The notes beneath the pieces are model-generated. The model was not told where the DNA came from. It searched no databases and worked only from the letters and a program-made list of their open reading frames with translations. Shown here one piece after another: positions 1 to 8,661 of a stretch of DNA of 64,000 nucleotides; position 1 is the stretch's first letter; every line of letters starts with the position of its first letter. Both the position numbers and the translations under genes were made by a program. This DNA is from Mesorhizobium sp. WSM3859 (GTDB lineage: Bacteria > Pseudomonadota > Alphaproteobacteria > Rhizobiales > Rhizobiaceae), in contig NZ_NSGG01000006.1 in the NCBI RefSeq assembly GCF_002295065.1, positions 1-64,000 of the forward strand, read 5' to 3'.

Positions 1-1
1 C

Positions 2-613
2 GGCACCAACGATGCGGCGACGGTGAGCTCGGACTCGAAGTCGGTGAGCGAAGCCGACACGGCGGCGGCGCTGAACACCAGCGGCCAGCTGACGATCACC
101 GATCCCGACACGGGTGAGGCGCATGTGGTGGCGCAGACCAACGCGGCCGGCACCTATGGCGACTTCTCGATCGACGCCGACGGCGCCTGGACCTACACCG
201 GCAACGGCGCGCACGACGAACTGACCGCTGGCCAGGTGGTGAGCGACACCTTCACGGTGACGAGCCAGGACGGCACGGCGACGGGGACGGTGACGGTGAC
301 CATCACCGGCACCAACGATGCGGCGACGGTGAGCTCGGACTCGAAGTCGGTGAGCGAGGGCGACACGGCGGCGGCGCTGAACACCAGCGGCCAGCTGACG
401 ATCACCGATCCCGACACGGGTGAGGCGCATGTGGTGGCGCAGACCAACGCGGCCGGCACCTATGGCGACTTCTCGATCGACGCCGACGGCGCCTGGACCT
501 ACACCGGCAACGGCGCGCACGACGAACTGACCGCGGGCCAGGTGGTGAGCGACACCTTCACGGTGACGAGCCAGGACGGCACGGCGACGGGGACGGTGAC
601 GGTGACCATCACC
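2..613 (+). repeat. Two nearly identical 306-bp tandem VCBS units
   Basis: Units at 2-307 and 308-613 encode 102 residues each and differ at only a few bases, for example gaagcc against gagggc near 50/356 and gct against gcg near 228/534. Near identity at synonymous sites means recent duplication or ongoing gene conversion. Further units probably lie upstream of the window. Confidence 0.95.
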
Positions 614-2062
614 GGCACCAACGATGCGGCGACGGTGAGCTCGGACTCGAAGTCGGTGAGCGAAGCCGACACGGCGGCTGCGATCTCGACCTCCGGCACG
701 CTGACGATCTCCGATGTCGACAGCCCGCAGACCTTCGTCGCCCAGGCCGGGACCGTGGGCAGCTACGGCACCTTCGCGATCAATACGGCAGGCGCCTGGA
801 CCTACACCGCGTCCTCGGCACACGATGAGTTCGTTGCCGGCCAGCACTATACGGAGAACTTCGACGTTGTGAGCGCCGACGGCACCCACACCTCGGTCGC
901 CATCGACATCCTCGGCACCAATGACCCGGCGGTCCTGTCATCGGCTTCGGTCAATCTGACCGAGGGCAATACTGCGGCTGCGATCTCGACCTCCGGCACG
1001 CTGACGATCTCCGATGTCGACAGCCCGCAGACCTTTGTCGCCCAGGCCGGGACCGTGGGCAGCTACGGCACCTTCGCCATCAACGCCGCCGGCGCCTGGA
1101 CCTACACCGCGTCCTCGGCACACGACGAGTTCGTTGCCGGCCAGCACTATACGGAGAACTTCGACGTTGTGAGCGCCGACGGCACCCACACCTCGGTCGC
1201 CATCGACATCCTCGGGACTGCCGATGCACCGCCGCGCTTCTCGCCAACCGACATCCAGCTCACGCCAAGCACCACCACCGGGGATGTCAGTTTCAGTTCG
1301 TTCCAGTTCACAGGAACACTGTCCGCCACTGATCCGGATCCCGGCAGCTTCGTCTACAGCATCACTTCGCAATCGGACCCTGGGCTTTTTTCAATTTCCG
1401 GCAGTACGCTGAGTTCTAGCGTAGCCGGATTGTCGCCGAGCAAAGCCTACTCCATCACCGTCCAGGCCACTCAGATCGGCGACCCGTCAGGCGCGGCCTA
1501 CCAATACAGCGAGACGTTCCAGGTTATCACCGGAAGCAACGGCAACTCGAGTGATGGTCTCAACGGAGCCAATGGGGGCGACGACGTCCTCTACGGCAAT
1601 GGTGGGGCGGACATCATTCTCGGAATGGCCGGCAACGACACGCTGTTTGGTCAAAGCGGCAATGACACGCTGAATGGCGGTGATGGCAACGATACGCTCG
1701 TCGGCGCTGCCGGCGCGGACACGCTTACAGGTGGGGCGGGGGCCGACACGTTCTACTACGGCTCCGCCGTCTCGGATTCAGCGCCGGGTTCCGGCAACTT
1801 CGACACCATCACCGACTTCGCGCATGGCGTGGACAAGATTGACCTGTCCTCGATTGACGCCAGCACGGGCACCGCCGGAGACCAGGCCTTCCTGTTCGGC
1901 GGACAGAGTGCGGCCACAGTCGCCAACAGCATCACCTGGTCCGAGGTCGGCGGCAACACGATCGTCCGTGCCGACGTCAACGGCAACACTGGCAATATCG
2001 AGTTCCAGATCACGCTGACGGGCGTCGGCCTTGGACTGACCGCAAGCGACTTCGTGCTGTGA
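2..2062 (+). CDS. VCBS-repeat / RTX adhesin-type protein, 3' part (5' end outside window)
   Basis: The reading frame is open at the window edge, so only the last 686 residues are visible. They hold four VCBS repeats of about 100 residues, each with a GAWTYT core and a GTND linker. A cadherin-like stretch follows, then about five glycine/aspartate nonapeptides of the RTX calcium-binding type (such as GGDGNDTLV, roughly residues 515-575). The last residues, ending DFVL, look like a type I secretion signal. Proteins of this kind are exported in one step without a cleaved signal peptide and act as surface adhesins or biofilm proteins. The ABC transporter and HlyD-type genes start 75 bases downstream and are the obvious export machinery. 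The specific ligand cannot be told from sequence. Confidence 0.93.
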   Translation, partial: GTNDAATVSSDSKSVSEADTAAALNTSGQLTITDPDTGEAHVVAQTNAAGTYGDFSIDADGAWTYTGNGAHDELTAGQVVSDTFTVTSQDGTATGTVTVTITGTNDAATVSSDSKSVSEGDTAAALNTSGQLTITDPDTGEAHVVAQTNAAGTYGDFSIDADGAWTYTGNGAHDELTAGQVVSDTFTVTSQDGTATGTVTVTITGTNDAATVSSDSKSVSEADTAAAISTSGTLTISDVDSPQTFVAQAGTVGSYGTFAINTAGAWTYTASSAHDEFVAGQHYTENFDVVSADGTHTSVAIDILGTNDPAVLSSASVNLTEGNTAAAISTSGTLTISDVDSPQTFVAQAGTVGSYGTFAINAAGAWTYTASSAHDEFVAGQHYTENFDVVSADGTHTSVAIDILGTADAPPRFSPTDIQLTPSTTTGDVSFSSFQFTGTLSATDPDPGSFVYSITSQSDPGLFSISGSTLSSSVAGLSPSKAYSITVQATQIGDPSGAAYQYSETFQVITGSNGNSSDGLNGANGGDDVLYGNGGADIILGMAGNDTLFGQSGNDTLNGGDGNDTLVGAAGADTLTGGAGADTFYYGSAVSDSAPGSGNFDTITDFAHGVDKIDLSSIDASTGTAGDQAFLFGGQSAATVANSITWSEVGGNTIVRADVNGNTGNIEFQITLTGVGLGLTASDFVL
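614..1213 (+). repeat. Two 300-bp tandem VCBS units of a second subtype
   Basis: Units at 614-913 and 914-1213 encode 100 residues each. They are nearly identical to each other over most of their length but diverged from the 306-bp subtype before them. The first ~60 bases of unit 614 are copied from the other subtype, so the junction is a hybrid. Confidence 0.9.
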
Positions 2063-2136
2063 ACCAACCGCCAGCCGCCGGCAGAGGCGGCTCGCCCACT
2101 GAATGACCTGGTGTGTATCGGGTGGGGGTTTAGGAA

Positions 2137-3831
2137 GTGAACGGCGAGTCTCGAATTGTAAAGGATGCGCTCGCGGCCTGCCGCCGCTATTTCCTGGTCG
2201 CGGCGGTGTTCAGCCTGGCGATCAACCTGCTTTACCTCGCCTCGCCGCTCTACATGCTGCAGATCTACGACCGGGTGGTCACCAGCGGCAGCGAGACCAC
2301 GCTGGTCATGCTGACCATCGTGCTTCTCGCGGCCTTCCTGGCGCTGGCTGGTCTCGACCTCGTCCGCTCCTGGATCCTGACCCGCGCCAGCGCGCGGCTG
2401 GACCGATTGTTGTCCGCGAAGATCTTGGCGGCGTCAGTCGAGACGCCGTCGCGGGGCTCTTCGCAAAGCCAGCCGATCCGTGATTTCGACATGTTCCGGC
2501 AGGTCATCACCGGCAGCGGCATTCATGCCCTGTTCGACCTGCCGTGGTCGCCGATCTATATCGGCATCATCTTCCTCCTGCATCCATGGCTCGGCTTCTT
2601 CGCGCTCGGCTCCTCGCTGCTCCTCATCGCCATGGCCGTGCTCAATGAATATCTGGTGCGCAAGCCGCTGAAGCAGGCCAACGACCTCGCCACCGCTAAC
2701 TACAATTTCACCGAAATGAGCTTGAGAAACGCGGAAGTCGTTCGCGCCATGGGCATGATCGACGGGCTCGTCCGCCGCTGGGGCCGCGACCGCGGCCTGG
2801 CGCTGCAGCGCCAGGCCCAGGCCAGCGACCGCGCCGCCCTGATGTCCGGGCTGATCCGCTTCCTGCGTCTCACCATGCAGTCGCTGATCCTCGGCCTCGG
2901 CGCCTGGCTGGTCATCGAGCGGCAGGTCAGCGGCGGCGCCATGTTCGCCGCGAGCCTGCTTTTGGGCCGGGGGCTGCAGCCGGTCGAACAGATCGTCGGC
3001 CTCTGGCGCAGCCTGATCCTCGCGCGGGCGGCGCTTGCGCGGGTCGAGAAGCTGGTCGATGGCAGCACGTCGTCGGAACGCGCGTTCAATCTGCCGAAAC
3101 CGAGCGGCAAGATCGCCGTCGAGCAGGTCAGCTTCGCCATTCCCAACCTACAGAAGGCGCTGCTGCGCGATGTCTCGTTTCAGCTCGATCCCGGCGAGGC
3201 GCTCGGCATCGTCGGTCCCTCGGGCGCCGGCAAATCAACGCTGGCGCGCCATCTCGCCGGCATCATGCAGCCCAGCCGCGGCACCGTCAGACTGGACGGC
3301 GCCGACATGACGCAATGGGGCAGGGAGGCGCTCGGAGACCATATCGGCTACCTGCCGCAGGACATCGAGCTTTTTTCCGATACCGTCGCCGCCAACATCG
3401 GCCGCTTCAAGGCCGATGTCGACCGCGAGGTGATCGAGGCCGCGAGGCTGGCCGGCGTGCATGAGATGATCATTCGCCTGCCGCAGGGGTACGAAACACA
3501 GATCGGCGAGGGCGGCGCGGTGCTGTCCGGCGGCTACCGGCAGCGTATCGCGCTGGCCCGCGCGGTGTTCGGAATGCCGAACCTGATCGTCCTCGATGAG
3601 CCGAGCTCCAATCTCGACGCCGACGGCGACCGGGCGCTGAGCGACTGCGCGCTCGAACTCAAGCGCCGCGGCAGCACGGTGATCATCGTCTCGCACCGGC
3701 CTTCAACGCTCGCCAATGTCGACAAGATCCTTCTGCTTAGGGACGGCGCCGTCGAGGCCTTCGGCATGCGCAACGAAATCGTGGCGCTGCTCAACCAGCG
3801 CGCGGCACCAATGGCGGTGGCAACCCAATGA
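2137..3831 (+). CDS. Type I secretion ABC transporter (permease-ATPase fusion, PrtD/HlyB family)
   Basis: This 564-residue inner-membrane exporter has an N-terminal membrane domain (hydrophobic segments near residues 20-40, 55-75, 145-175 and 245-280) and a C-terminal ATPase. In the ATPase I see Walker A GPSGAGKST (360-368), signature LSGGYRQR (463-470), Walker B LIVLDEPS (483-490) and the H-loop histidine at 520. It lacks a C39 peptidase domain, as expected for exporters of RTX proteins with C-terminal signals. The start is GTG, with GGAA directly before it. Its last four bases overlap the next gene, so the two are translationally coupled. Its substrate is probably the VCBS/RTX protein upstream. 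Confidence 0.93.
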   Translation: MNGESRIVKDALAACRRYFLVAAVFSLAINLLYLASPLYMLQIYDRVVTSGSETTLVMLTIVLLAAFLALAGLDLVRSWILTRASARLDRLLSAKILAASVETPSRGSSQSQPIRDFDMFRQVITGSGIHALFDLPWSPIYIGIIFLLHPWLGFFALGSSLLLIAMAVLNEYLVRKPLKQANDLATANYNFTEMSLRNAEVVRAMGMIDGLVRRWGRDRGLALQRQAQASDRAALMSGLIRFLRLTMQSLILGLGAWLVIERQVSGGAMFAASLLLGRGLQPVEQIVGLWRSLILARAALARVEKLVDGSTSSERAFNLPKPSGKIAVEQVSFAIPNLQKALLRDVSFQLDPGEALGIVGPSGAGKSTLARHLAGIMQPSRGTVRLDGADMTQWGREALGDHIGYLPQDIELFSDTVAANIGRFKADVDREVIEAARLAGVHEMIIRLPQGYETQIGEGGAVLSGGYRQRIALARAVFGMPNLIVLDEPSSNLDADGDRALSDCALELKRRGSTVIIVSHRPSTLANVDKILLLRDGAVEAFGMRNEIVALLNQRAAPMAVATQ

Positions 3832-5159
3832 CCGACATCACCTACCGGGGCCAGCCCGGCGCCGATATCGGCGCCGACCCGGATTCGATCAAGGGGCCGG
3901 TCTGGATCGGCCTGCTGATCATCCTTGCCTTCTTCGGCACCTTTGGCGGCTGGGCGGCGGTCGCCCCGCTCAACGGCGCGGTGCTCGCCGACGCCGTGGT
4001 CAAGGTCGAGGGCAACCGCAAGAGCGTCCAGCATTTCGACGGCGGCACAGTGAAGGAGATCAGGGTGAAGGACGGCGACATGGTCCGCTCGGGCGATGTC
4101 TTGGTTGTCCTCGACGACACACGGGTGCGGTCAGAGTTCAATCTCTATTCCCAGCAATATGCGCTGCTGCGCGCCACTGTCGCTCGCATCCGGGCCGAAC
4201 TCGACGGCGCCGAGGCGGTCGTCTTCCCGACCGACATCATTGCGGAGCACCAGGCTTATCTCAAGGACGCGATGGCCAACCAAATCGCCGACCTCGAAAG
4301 CCAGCGTGCCTCAATGGCGGGTGCCAGACAGATTCTGCAAAAGCGGATCGCCGAACTCGAAGAGCAGATCGAGGGCAAAGAGGCTCGCGTCAACTCCTAC
4401 CGGGCGCAGCTCAAGTCGACTGTCGACGAGAAGGCTAGCCTAAATAAGCTGCTGAAGGCGGGTCTCACCACGCGCCCTCGGATCCTGGAACTCGACCGCT
4501 CGGCCTCCGACCTGCAGGGCCTGATCGACGAGACCCAAGGGGAAATCGCCGGCAGCCGCCAGAGCAAGGCCGAGCTTGAAAGCCAGATCGTCCAGCTCAC
4601 AAACGAGCGCCGCGCGAAACTCTCATCCATGCTGATCGAGGCGCAGTCCAGCCTTGCCGACCTCGTCCCGAAGATATCTGCTGTCAAGGCCGCCATCGAT
4701 CGCGCCGAGGTGCGCGCGCCCTATGACGGCCAGGTGATGGATCTCACCATCTTCTCGATCGGCGCTGTCGTTTCCCCCGGCCAGACCATCCTCGACATCG
4801 TGCCGACCGGAAATTCGCTGATCGTCCAGGCGCAGGTGCGCGTGGAGGACATCTCCAGCCTGCGCGCCGACATGACGGCCGAGGTCCGCTTCACGTCCTA
4901 CAAACAGCGCACGACGCCGGTCATCCAGGGCCGTGTCACCCGCCTCTCGGCGGACCGTGTGATCGACGCCAAGACCGGCTTTCCCTATTATGTCGCCGAC
5001 ATAGCGGTGGATAAGCAGGAACTCGTCGCAGCGCCGCAGATTCAGCTTTATCCCGGCATGCCGGCGTCGGTCATGATCGTGACGGAGGAACGGACCGCGT
5101 TGGATTACATTCTGGGACCGCTGACGACATCTTTGCACACCGCGTTCCGGCAGAAATAG
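3828..5159 (+). CDS. HlyD-family type I secretion periplasmic adaptor (PrtE type)
   Basis: This 443-residue membrane fusion protein bridges the ABC exporter and an outer-membrane TolC channel. It has one transmembrane segment near residues 24-47, then a lipoyl-like half-motif (residues ~67-98), a long coiled-coil hairpin (about 150-290) and the returning lipoyl/beta-barrel part with the APYDGQV motif typical of the family. The start ATG overlaps the stop of the ABC transporter (ATGA). No tolC homologue lies nearby, so a chromosomal TolC would be used. Confidence 0.93.
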   Translation: MTDITYRGQPGADIGADPDSIKGPVWIGLLIILAFFGTFGGWAAVAPLNGAVLADAVVKVEGNRKSVQHFDGGTVKEIRVKDGDMVRSGDVLVVLDDTRVRSEFNLYSQQYALLRATVARIRAELDGAEAVVFPTDIIAEHQAYLKDAMANQIADLESQRASMAGARQILQKRIAELEEQIEGKEARVNSYRAQLKSTVDEKASLNKLLKAGLTTRPRILELDRSASDLQGLIDETQGEIAGSRQSKAELESQIVQLTNERRAKLSSMLIEAQSSLADLVPKISAVKAAIDRAEVRAPYDGQVMDLTIFSIGAVVSPGQTILDIVPTGNSLIVQAQVRVEDISSLRADMTAEVRFTSYKQRTTPVIQGRVTRLSADRVIDAKTGFPYYVADIAVDKQELVAAPQIQLYPGMPASVMIVTEERTALDYILGPLTTSLHTAFRQK

Positions 5160-5174
5160 TCGCAGGCAAGCGGA

Positions 5175-5382
5175 TTGTACATGGGCGGCGCCTTCGTCAC
5201 CTTCAAGACCGACAAGCGCCAGGCGCTATGGGACCGGGTGCAAGGCAAGACCGGCGCGCCGCCGCCAAGTTGCAAAGCAGAAGGCGGAATGGCTGAAGCC
5301 GGGGCTCGTCGGACGGGTGAAGTTCCTCAAGGGCGAAGAGACGTTGCGCCATGCCTCACTGAAGGATTTTTGCGAGGAATAG
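5175..5382 (+). pseudogene. C-terminal remnant of an ATP-dependent DNA ligase, frameshifted
   Basis: The first part reads YMGGAFVTFKTDKRQALWDR in one frame. After about base 5270 the next frame gives EWLKPGLVGRVKFLKGEE and then LRHASLKDFCEE before a TAG at 5380-5382. Together these match my memory of the OB-domain end of LigD-type/ATP-dependent DNA ligases (a WxKPGLVxRVxxLKGEExLRHAxL pattern). No N-terminal ligase domain is present upstream, where the HlyD gene ends at 5159, so this is a scar of a deleted gene. The intact LigD at 36-38 kb is a separate gene. Confidence 0.7.
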
Positions 5383-5548
5383 TTGGAGCCGTTCTCATGC
5401 GCCATCGTGGCAGATGCGATGGCCCCCCGGGAACCCAACCTATGTTAACCGTTTCATATCAGTGACGCCGCCAAGCGTCAGTCGGGGAACGAATGTCGCC
5501 TCCATTATTTGAGAGGGGAGACGCTGGCACCCAAGGAGCCCCGATAGA

Positions 5549-5575
5549 GAGCCCGCTTTTCTCAGGAGCGGGCTC
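5549..5575. terminator. Perfect 9-bp hairpin, likely bidirectional terminator
   Basis: Arms gagcccgct (5549-5557) and agcgggctc (5567-5575) with a 9-base loop, followed by tttc on the plus strand. It spans the stop codon of the minus-strand small gene ending at 5562 and may terminate transcription from both sides. Confidence 0.6.
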
Positions 5576-5765
5576 TTTCATGCGATGCGCCGGCCTTGGT
5601 GATCTCCTTGGCCTCTCGCATAAGGGATGCCCAATTTAGCCCGATTAGCAGAACAAGTTCGTTCGCTTGCGCCCCACTTACGCCGGCTTCCCGCATTAGC
5701 CGCTGCGTGAGCGTTTCGCTCTCTAGGTCGGCGTCATCTCGGGTGCCTCCGTCAGCCCCAATCAC
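5562..5765 (-). CDS. Small hypothetical protein, 67 residues
   Basis: I do not recognise a named family. The start codon is GTG. Residues 15-60 (LTQRLMREAGVSGAQANELV, then LIGLNWASLMREAKEI) have the regular polar/hydrophobic spacing of a helical protein and resemble small conserved rhizobial proteins of unknown function. It stands alone on the minus strand and ends inside a terminator-like hairpin. No ribosome-binding site is obvious, so the exact start is uncertain. Confidence 0.5.
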   Translation of the reverse strand: MIGADGGTRDDADLESETLTQRLMREAGVSGAQANELVLLIGLNWASLMREAKEITKAGASHERARS

Positions 5766-5916
5766 GCGAACGCTTCGAGAGTCGAAGTTTGTTCCACCCG
5801 GATTTTAACATTTGTTATGGAGTGATGCGGACGAATTGCGCAGCCTGGAGGGGCGGCGCATTTCGTAGGACTGGAACACTGCTAACGTGCCGCCGCCGTT
5901 GGGGATGACCTGACCT

Positions 5917-5941
5917 CCCGCCCGACCTCAACTCGGGCGGG
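5917..5941 (+). terminator. GC-rich hairpin, possible terminator
   Basis: Arms cccgcccga (5917-5925) and tcgggcggg (5933-5941) with a 7-base loop, followed by tttgctttc on the plus strand. It overlaps the end of the minus-strand gene finishing at 5928, so it may also stop that transcript. Confidence 0.5.
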
Positions 5942-6155
5942 TTTGCTTTCGGTTCTCCATTCTTCCGGTAGGGTTCTCCATCTTCCGGTAGATCAAAAGA
6001 AGCGTCACCATTTCCGCGCTCTCTGCTGGAGCCTTATGAGGGATCGTTGCCTCTAAAGCTTGCAAATGGATGCAATCGATTTGCGAAAGGTGGTTCCCAA
6101 TCGCCTTGATCGCACCGCGAAGTTTTGAAACCAGTTCCTCAGCGTCAGTCTGCAT
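5928..6155 (-). CDS. Small hypothetical protein, 75 residues
   Basis: No family recognised. The ATG start at 6155 is preceded by AAAGGA at a good distance, which supports translation. The first 45 residues are probably helical (MQTDAEELVSKLRGAIKAIG and onward) with one Cys. The tail is basic and lies over a hairpin. It is isolated, with no operon partner. Confidence 0.5.
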   Translation of the reverse strand: MQTDAEELVSKLRGAIKAIGNHLSQIDCIHLQALEATIPHKAPAESAEMVTLLLIYRKMENPTGRMENRKQTRPS

Positions 6156-6422
6156 AATCCTTTGATCCCCGGCAGAGAGATCCTTCCTAGTTCCGATAGG
6201 CAGTTAGGATCACGCGGACGAAGATTTTTGCCGGGTCCGCTGAGGCGGAGCGGCAGCTTTGGGCGCCGTCTAGTGCCTCACATGCCAGCGCCGTGCCGTT
6301 CTCGACGTGCCGCGCTGTCTTACCAAAATGTATGTTTCACCTTAACCCATGTGATGGCGGGGATCGCGGTGCAAGGTGCCTAATGCCGGCGCCTAGTCCA
6401 TCCTTCCATGAGGACGGCAAAA

Positions 6423-6478
6423 CGGCCCGTTGCCAACCAATCAGTAGCGTCCGCCCAAGCCTTCCCGGCAACGGGCCG
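6423..6478 (+). promoter_or_regulatory. Long-loop inverted repeat in the leader of the gene at 6500
   Basis: Perfect 12-bp arms cggcccgttgcc (6423-6434) and ggcaacgggccg (6467-6478) enclose 32 bases and end 21 bases before the ATG at 6500. It is likely either an mRNA leader structure or an operator. It has no T-tract, so it is not a standard terminator. Confidence 0.5.
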
Positions 6479-6499
6479 CCCCATCGCGGAGGGGATCTC

Positions 6500-6697
6500 A
6501 TGCACGCGGCTGAACGCATCACAAACGTCAATGGCAAGAACGTAATCGTTGTGCAAGCCGGTGACGAATGGCATGTCATGGTCGAGGAACCTGGCGTTGC
6601 CTCGAAAGTCCGCACATTCAATACCGAAGCGTATGCAGCCAGCTATGCCGAAGGCCAGCGGATACGGCTGCATCTCGATAAGGTCGTTCACATCTAG
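6500..6697 (+). CDS. Small conserved hypothetical protein, 65 residues
   Basis: The start ATG at 6500 follows GGAGGGG, a strong ribosome-binding site, which decides against the longer upstream frame. The protein begins MHAAERITNVNGKNVIVVQA and alternates beta-like and polar segments, with no Cys and no membrane segment. I know similar short proteins from rhizobia but no function. A stable inverted repeat lies in its leader. Confidence 0.7.
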   Translation: MHAAERITNVNGKNVIVVQAGDEWHVMVEEPGVASKVRTFNTEAYAASYAEGQRIRLHLDKVVHI

Positions 6698-6962
6698 CGG
6701 AACAAGTAATCGCGACCTCATCTCCTATCTTGAAAGAGCGCTTGGCGATTCCATTAGTCTGTGGCGCGGGACGGCCCATTCAAGCAGTTGCTAAAATTTG
6801 ATCTAACAAGCGGAACAGGCAGGCTGCGCGCCAGATCGGAAGCCGGCAGACGGTCCTTCGTCTGTCGAGGTCGGCTAGCTGCGTTCAGGCCCGTCGCTCT
6901 TGCTCCAGGGCGGCGGGTTGGCGCTTGGATTGAACCTTTCTCCCGCCCCGCAATTATTGTGA

Positions 6963-7214
6963 ATGCCTCGATATTTTTTCGACTTCACAGACAACGCATC
7001 TGAGACCCCCGATCCCGAGGGCGTGGACCTACCAGACGTAGGCGAGGCGAAGAACGAGGCCATTCGCACCCTCGCGGAAATCCTTCAGGAGATCCTTCCC
7101 GACGGCAATCACCGTGAAATCTCTTTCTGCGTCCGGGACGAGGCCGGTGACAGGCTTATGAAGCTCGCAATTACTTTCGATGCGCAAATGGCAAAAGCAA
7201 GAGGCGTGGATTAG
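6963..7214 (+). CDS. DUF6894-family small protein
   Basis: 83 residues beginning MPRYFFDFTDN and continuing with an acidic DPEGVDLPDVGEAKNEAIRT segment. This is the hallmark of the small rhizobial DUF6894 family (MPRYFFH..., EGxxLPD..AAxxEA). The family is common on rhizobial chromosomes and plasmids, often in many copies. Its function is unknown. It is monocistronic here. Confidence 0.88.
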   Translation: MPRYFFDFTDNASETPDPEGVDLPDVGEAKNEAIRTLAEILQEILPDGNHREISFCVRDEAGDRLMKLAITFDAQMAKARGVD

Positions 7215-7256
7215 TCAGGAATCCTGCGCCCACTTCTCGTCAGCGCTGATTGCCAT

Positions 7257-7508
7257 TCAATGCTTGCGGTGGATTTTCTTTGCATGTGCCGGCGCCTCGG
7301 GAGTGACTTGCTTTCGCTTCAAAAGAAGCAGCAGCAAGACAGTGCGCACCGCTTCATGTTCCGGGCTTCCAAGCTCGACGGTCCAGTCGTCGGCGGGTTC
7401 GTACCAGGGGAAATCCGCGTCTCGCAGCGCCTCCCTAAACCTGTCCGGATCAAGACCGGCGGCGTAAGCCATCCAGGCTGCGTTTGTGATTTTCGCCATG
7501 CCGAACAT
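7257..7508 (-). CDS. Small hypothetical protein, 83 residues
   Basis: No family recognised. It reads like a real protein (tryptophans, balanced composition, FREALRDADFPWYEPADDWT in the middle) and ends in a basic, His-rich tail. Either the ATG at 7508 or the internal ATG at 7499 could be the start. It is convergent with the DUF6894 gene, with 42 bases between the two stop codons. Confidence 0.5.
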   Translation of the reverse strand: MFGMAKITNAAWMAYAAGLDPDRFREALRDADFPWYEPADDWTVELGSPEHEAVRTVLLLLLLKRKQVTPEAPAHAKKIHRKH

Positions 7509-7932
7509 TCCGTGCTGATGAAAACCATAGGGCGGCGGCTTCGCGCCCTCAAACGCAAATGAGGGAGAGGTGTATCAGTGCTCGCTAATATCGTGAATGA
7601 AGGGTGAATAGCGGGGTGGCCGGTGCGCACTGGGTTCCTTGGGGGGTGTGCGGCACCCGCCGATGCGGGTTGGTGTGGCAACCGCTCCTCTCGCGCAGGC
7701 AAATCTAGAAGCGTATTAGCAGCTCAATTGCGACTGAGTGCCCATAGCCCAAGGGACTTCACTCACCACCTCTGATTCACATGTTATACGGGGCGCAGCT
7801 TGGCGAAGGCGCAAGATGGCAGTTACGTGGGGCTGTATCGCGTTGGGGAATGAAGCTAGGCCCGTTGCTTTTTTGAACCCCCCTGGAAGCAGCGGGCCTG
7901 GTGCTGTTTGGACGGCTGGCTCTGAGCGGAGC

Positions 7933-8125
7933 TTAGGCAAAAAACGCGTATTTGTAGACGACCCCGAGTTCTTCGTCGGTGACCTGACCCAGAGTTCCTC
8001 ATGAACTCGAATGCGAACCGCTCGTCCTGTCGCGCGTGAAGCAGCCGCTGAGGCTGTTTGAGCATCAACGACTTGCCACGAGGTGACGGTCTCACCCGAC
8101 ATGACTCCACCAGATATTCCTTCAT
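7933..8125 (-). pseudogene. Small conserved protein broken by two frameshifts
   Basis: Read on the minus strand, the ATG at 8125 gives MKEYLVE. A neighbouring frame then gives SGETVTSWQVVDAQTASAAA continuing to RVHEELWVR. The third frame finishes with VTDEELGVVYKYAFFA and a TAA at 7933-7935. Joined, these make a coherent protein of about 62 residues with no stop. The 193-base length is not a multiple of three. The function of the intact family is unknown to me. Confidence 0.55.
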
Positions 8126-8222
8126 GATCCCAGTTTCGCCGATGTGGCGTTCCTGTGAGATAAAATTTGATGCAAAGACCCACAAATCCATGGAAGTCAG
8201 AGGTGGGGCGGCATATCAATCG

Positions 8223-8463
8223 ATGGGTGGGGCGACCTCGTTGGAGATCGCCCTGGGCAAGGAATATCCGTTTTCAGAGGTCACGTTAGGCGGCAAGCTT
8301 GGGGCCGGCACAGGCCTATCGGTCTACTGCCCCGGCTGCCAGCGCCGCGCGGTGTCTCCACGTCGCCGCGCTGGCCAAGCGGTTCGGGCCGGATCAGCCC
8401 TGCTTTCATTGGGATCTGCTGAAGATCATCCATTGCAGCGAATGCCGCGCGCGCCGGCCGTGA
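8223..8463 (+). pseudogene. Zinc-ribbon-like small protein with a frameshift
   Basis: One frame gives LGAGTGLSVYCPGCQRRAV, and the next frame continues HVAALAKRFGPDQPCFHWDL, then LKIIHCSECRARRP and a TGA at 8461. The two CxxC pairs (CPGC and CSEC) are the metal ligands of a family of short alphaproteobacterial zinc-ribbon proteins. The shift occurs near base 8358 between the two halves, so the gene as given cannot make the full protein. The start is uncertain. Confidence 0.65.
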
Positions 8464-8545
8464 CGATCGAAATCTCCAGTTCACCAACCATGCCGTGACG
8501 CCGGAGAAGCGAAAGGGCTGGACGCCTGGTCTATAAGGGCCCGAC

Positions 8546-8635
8546 CTAGAATCTGATCATGCTGTGCCATTGCAGCAGATAAAGGATCACCAAGATCACC
8601 ACCCCCACGGCAACCGAGATCGCGAAGCGACTCAT
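8546..8635 (-). CDS. 29-residue single-helix membrane protein
   Basis: The minus strand encodes MSRFAISVAVGVVILVILYL and nine more residues (LQWHSMIRF) before a TAG. About 18 residues form one clear transmembrane helix. It is the gene-sized feature just downstream of the Flp pilin gene on the same strand, 26 bases away. The ribosome-binding site is weak (AAGG just before ATG). No function can be assigned; translation is a guess from composition. Confidence 0.4.
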   Translation of the reverse strand: MSRFAISVAVGVVILVILYLLQWHSMIRF

Positions 8636-8661
8636 GCCTTGCCCATAACCTTGGCGCGCCC

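Noticed and set aside
7655..7670. Hairpin acccgc-cgat-gcgggt considered as a terminator
   Set aside because: Short stem, no T-tract, and not at the end of a supported gene.
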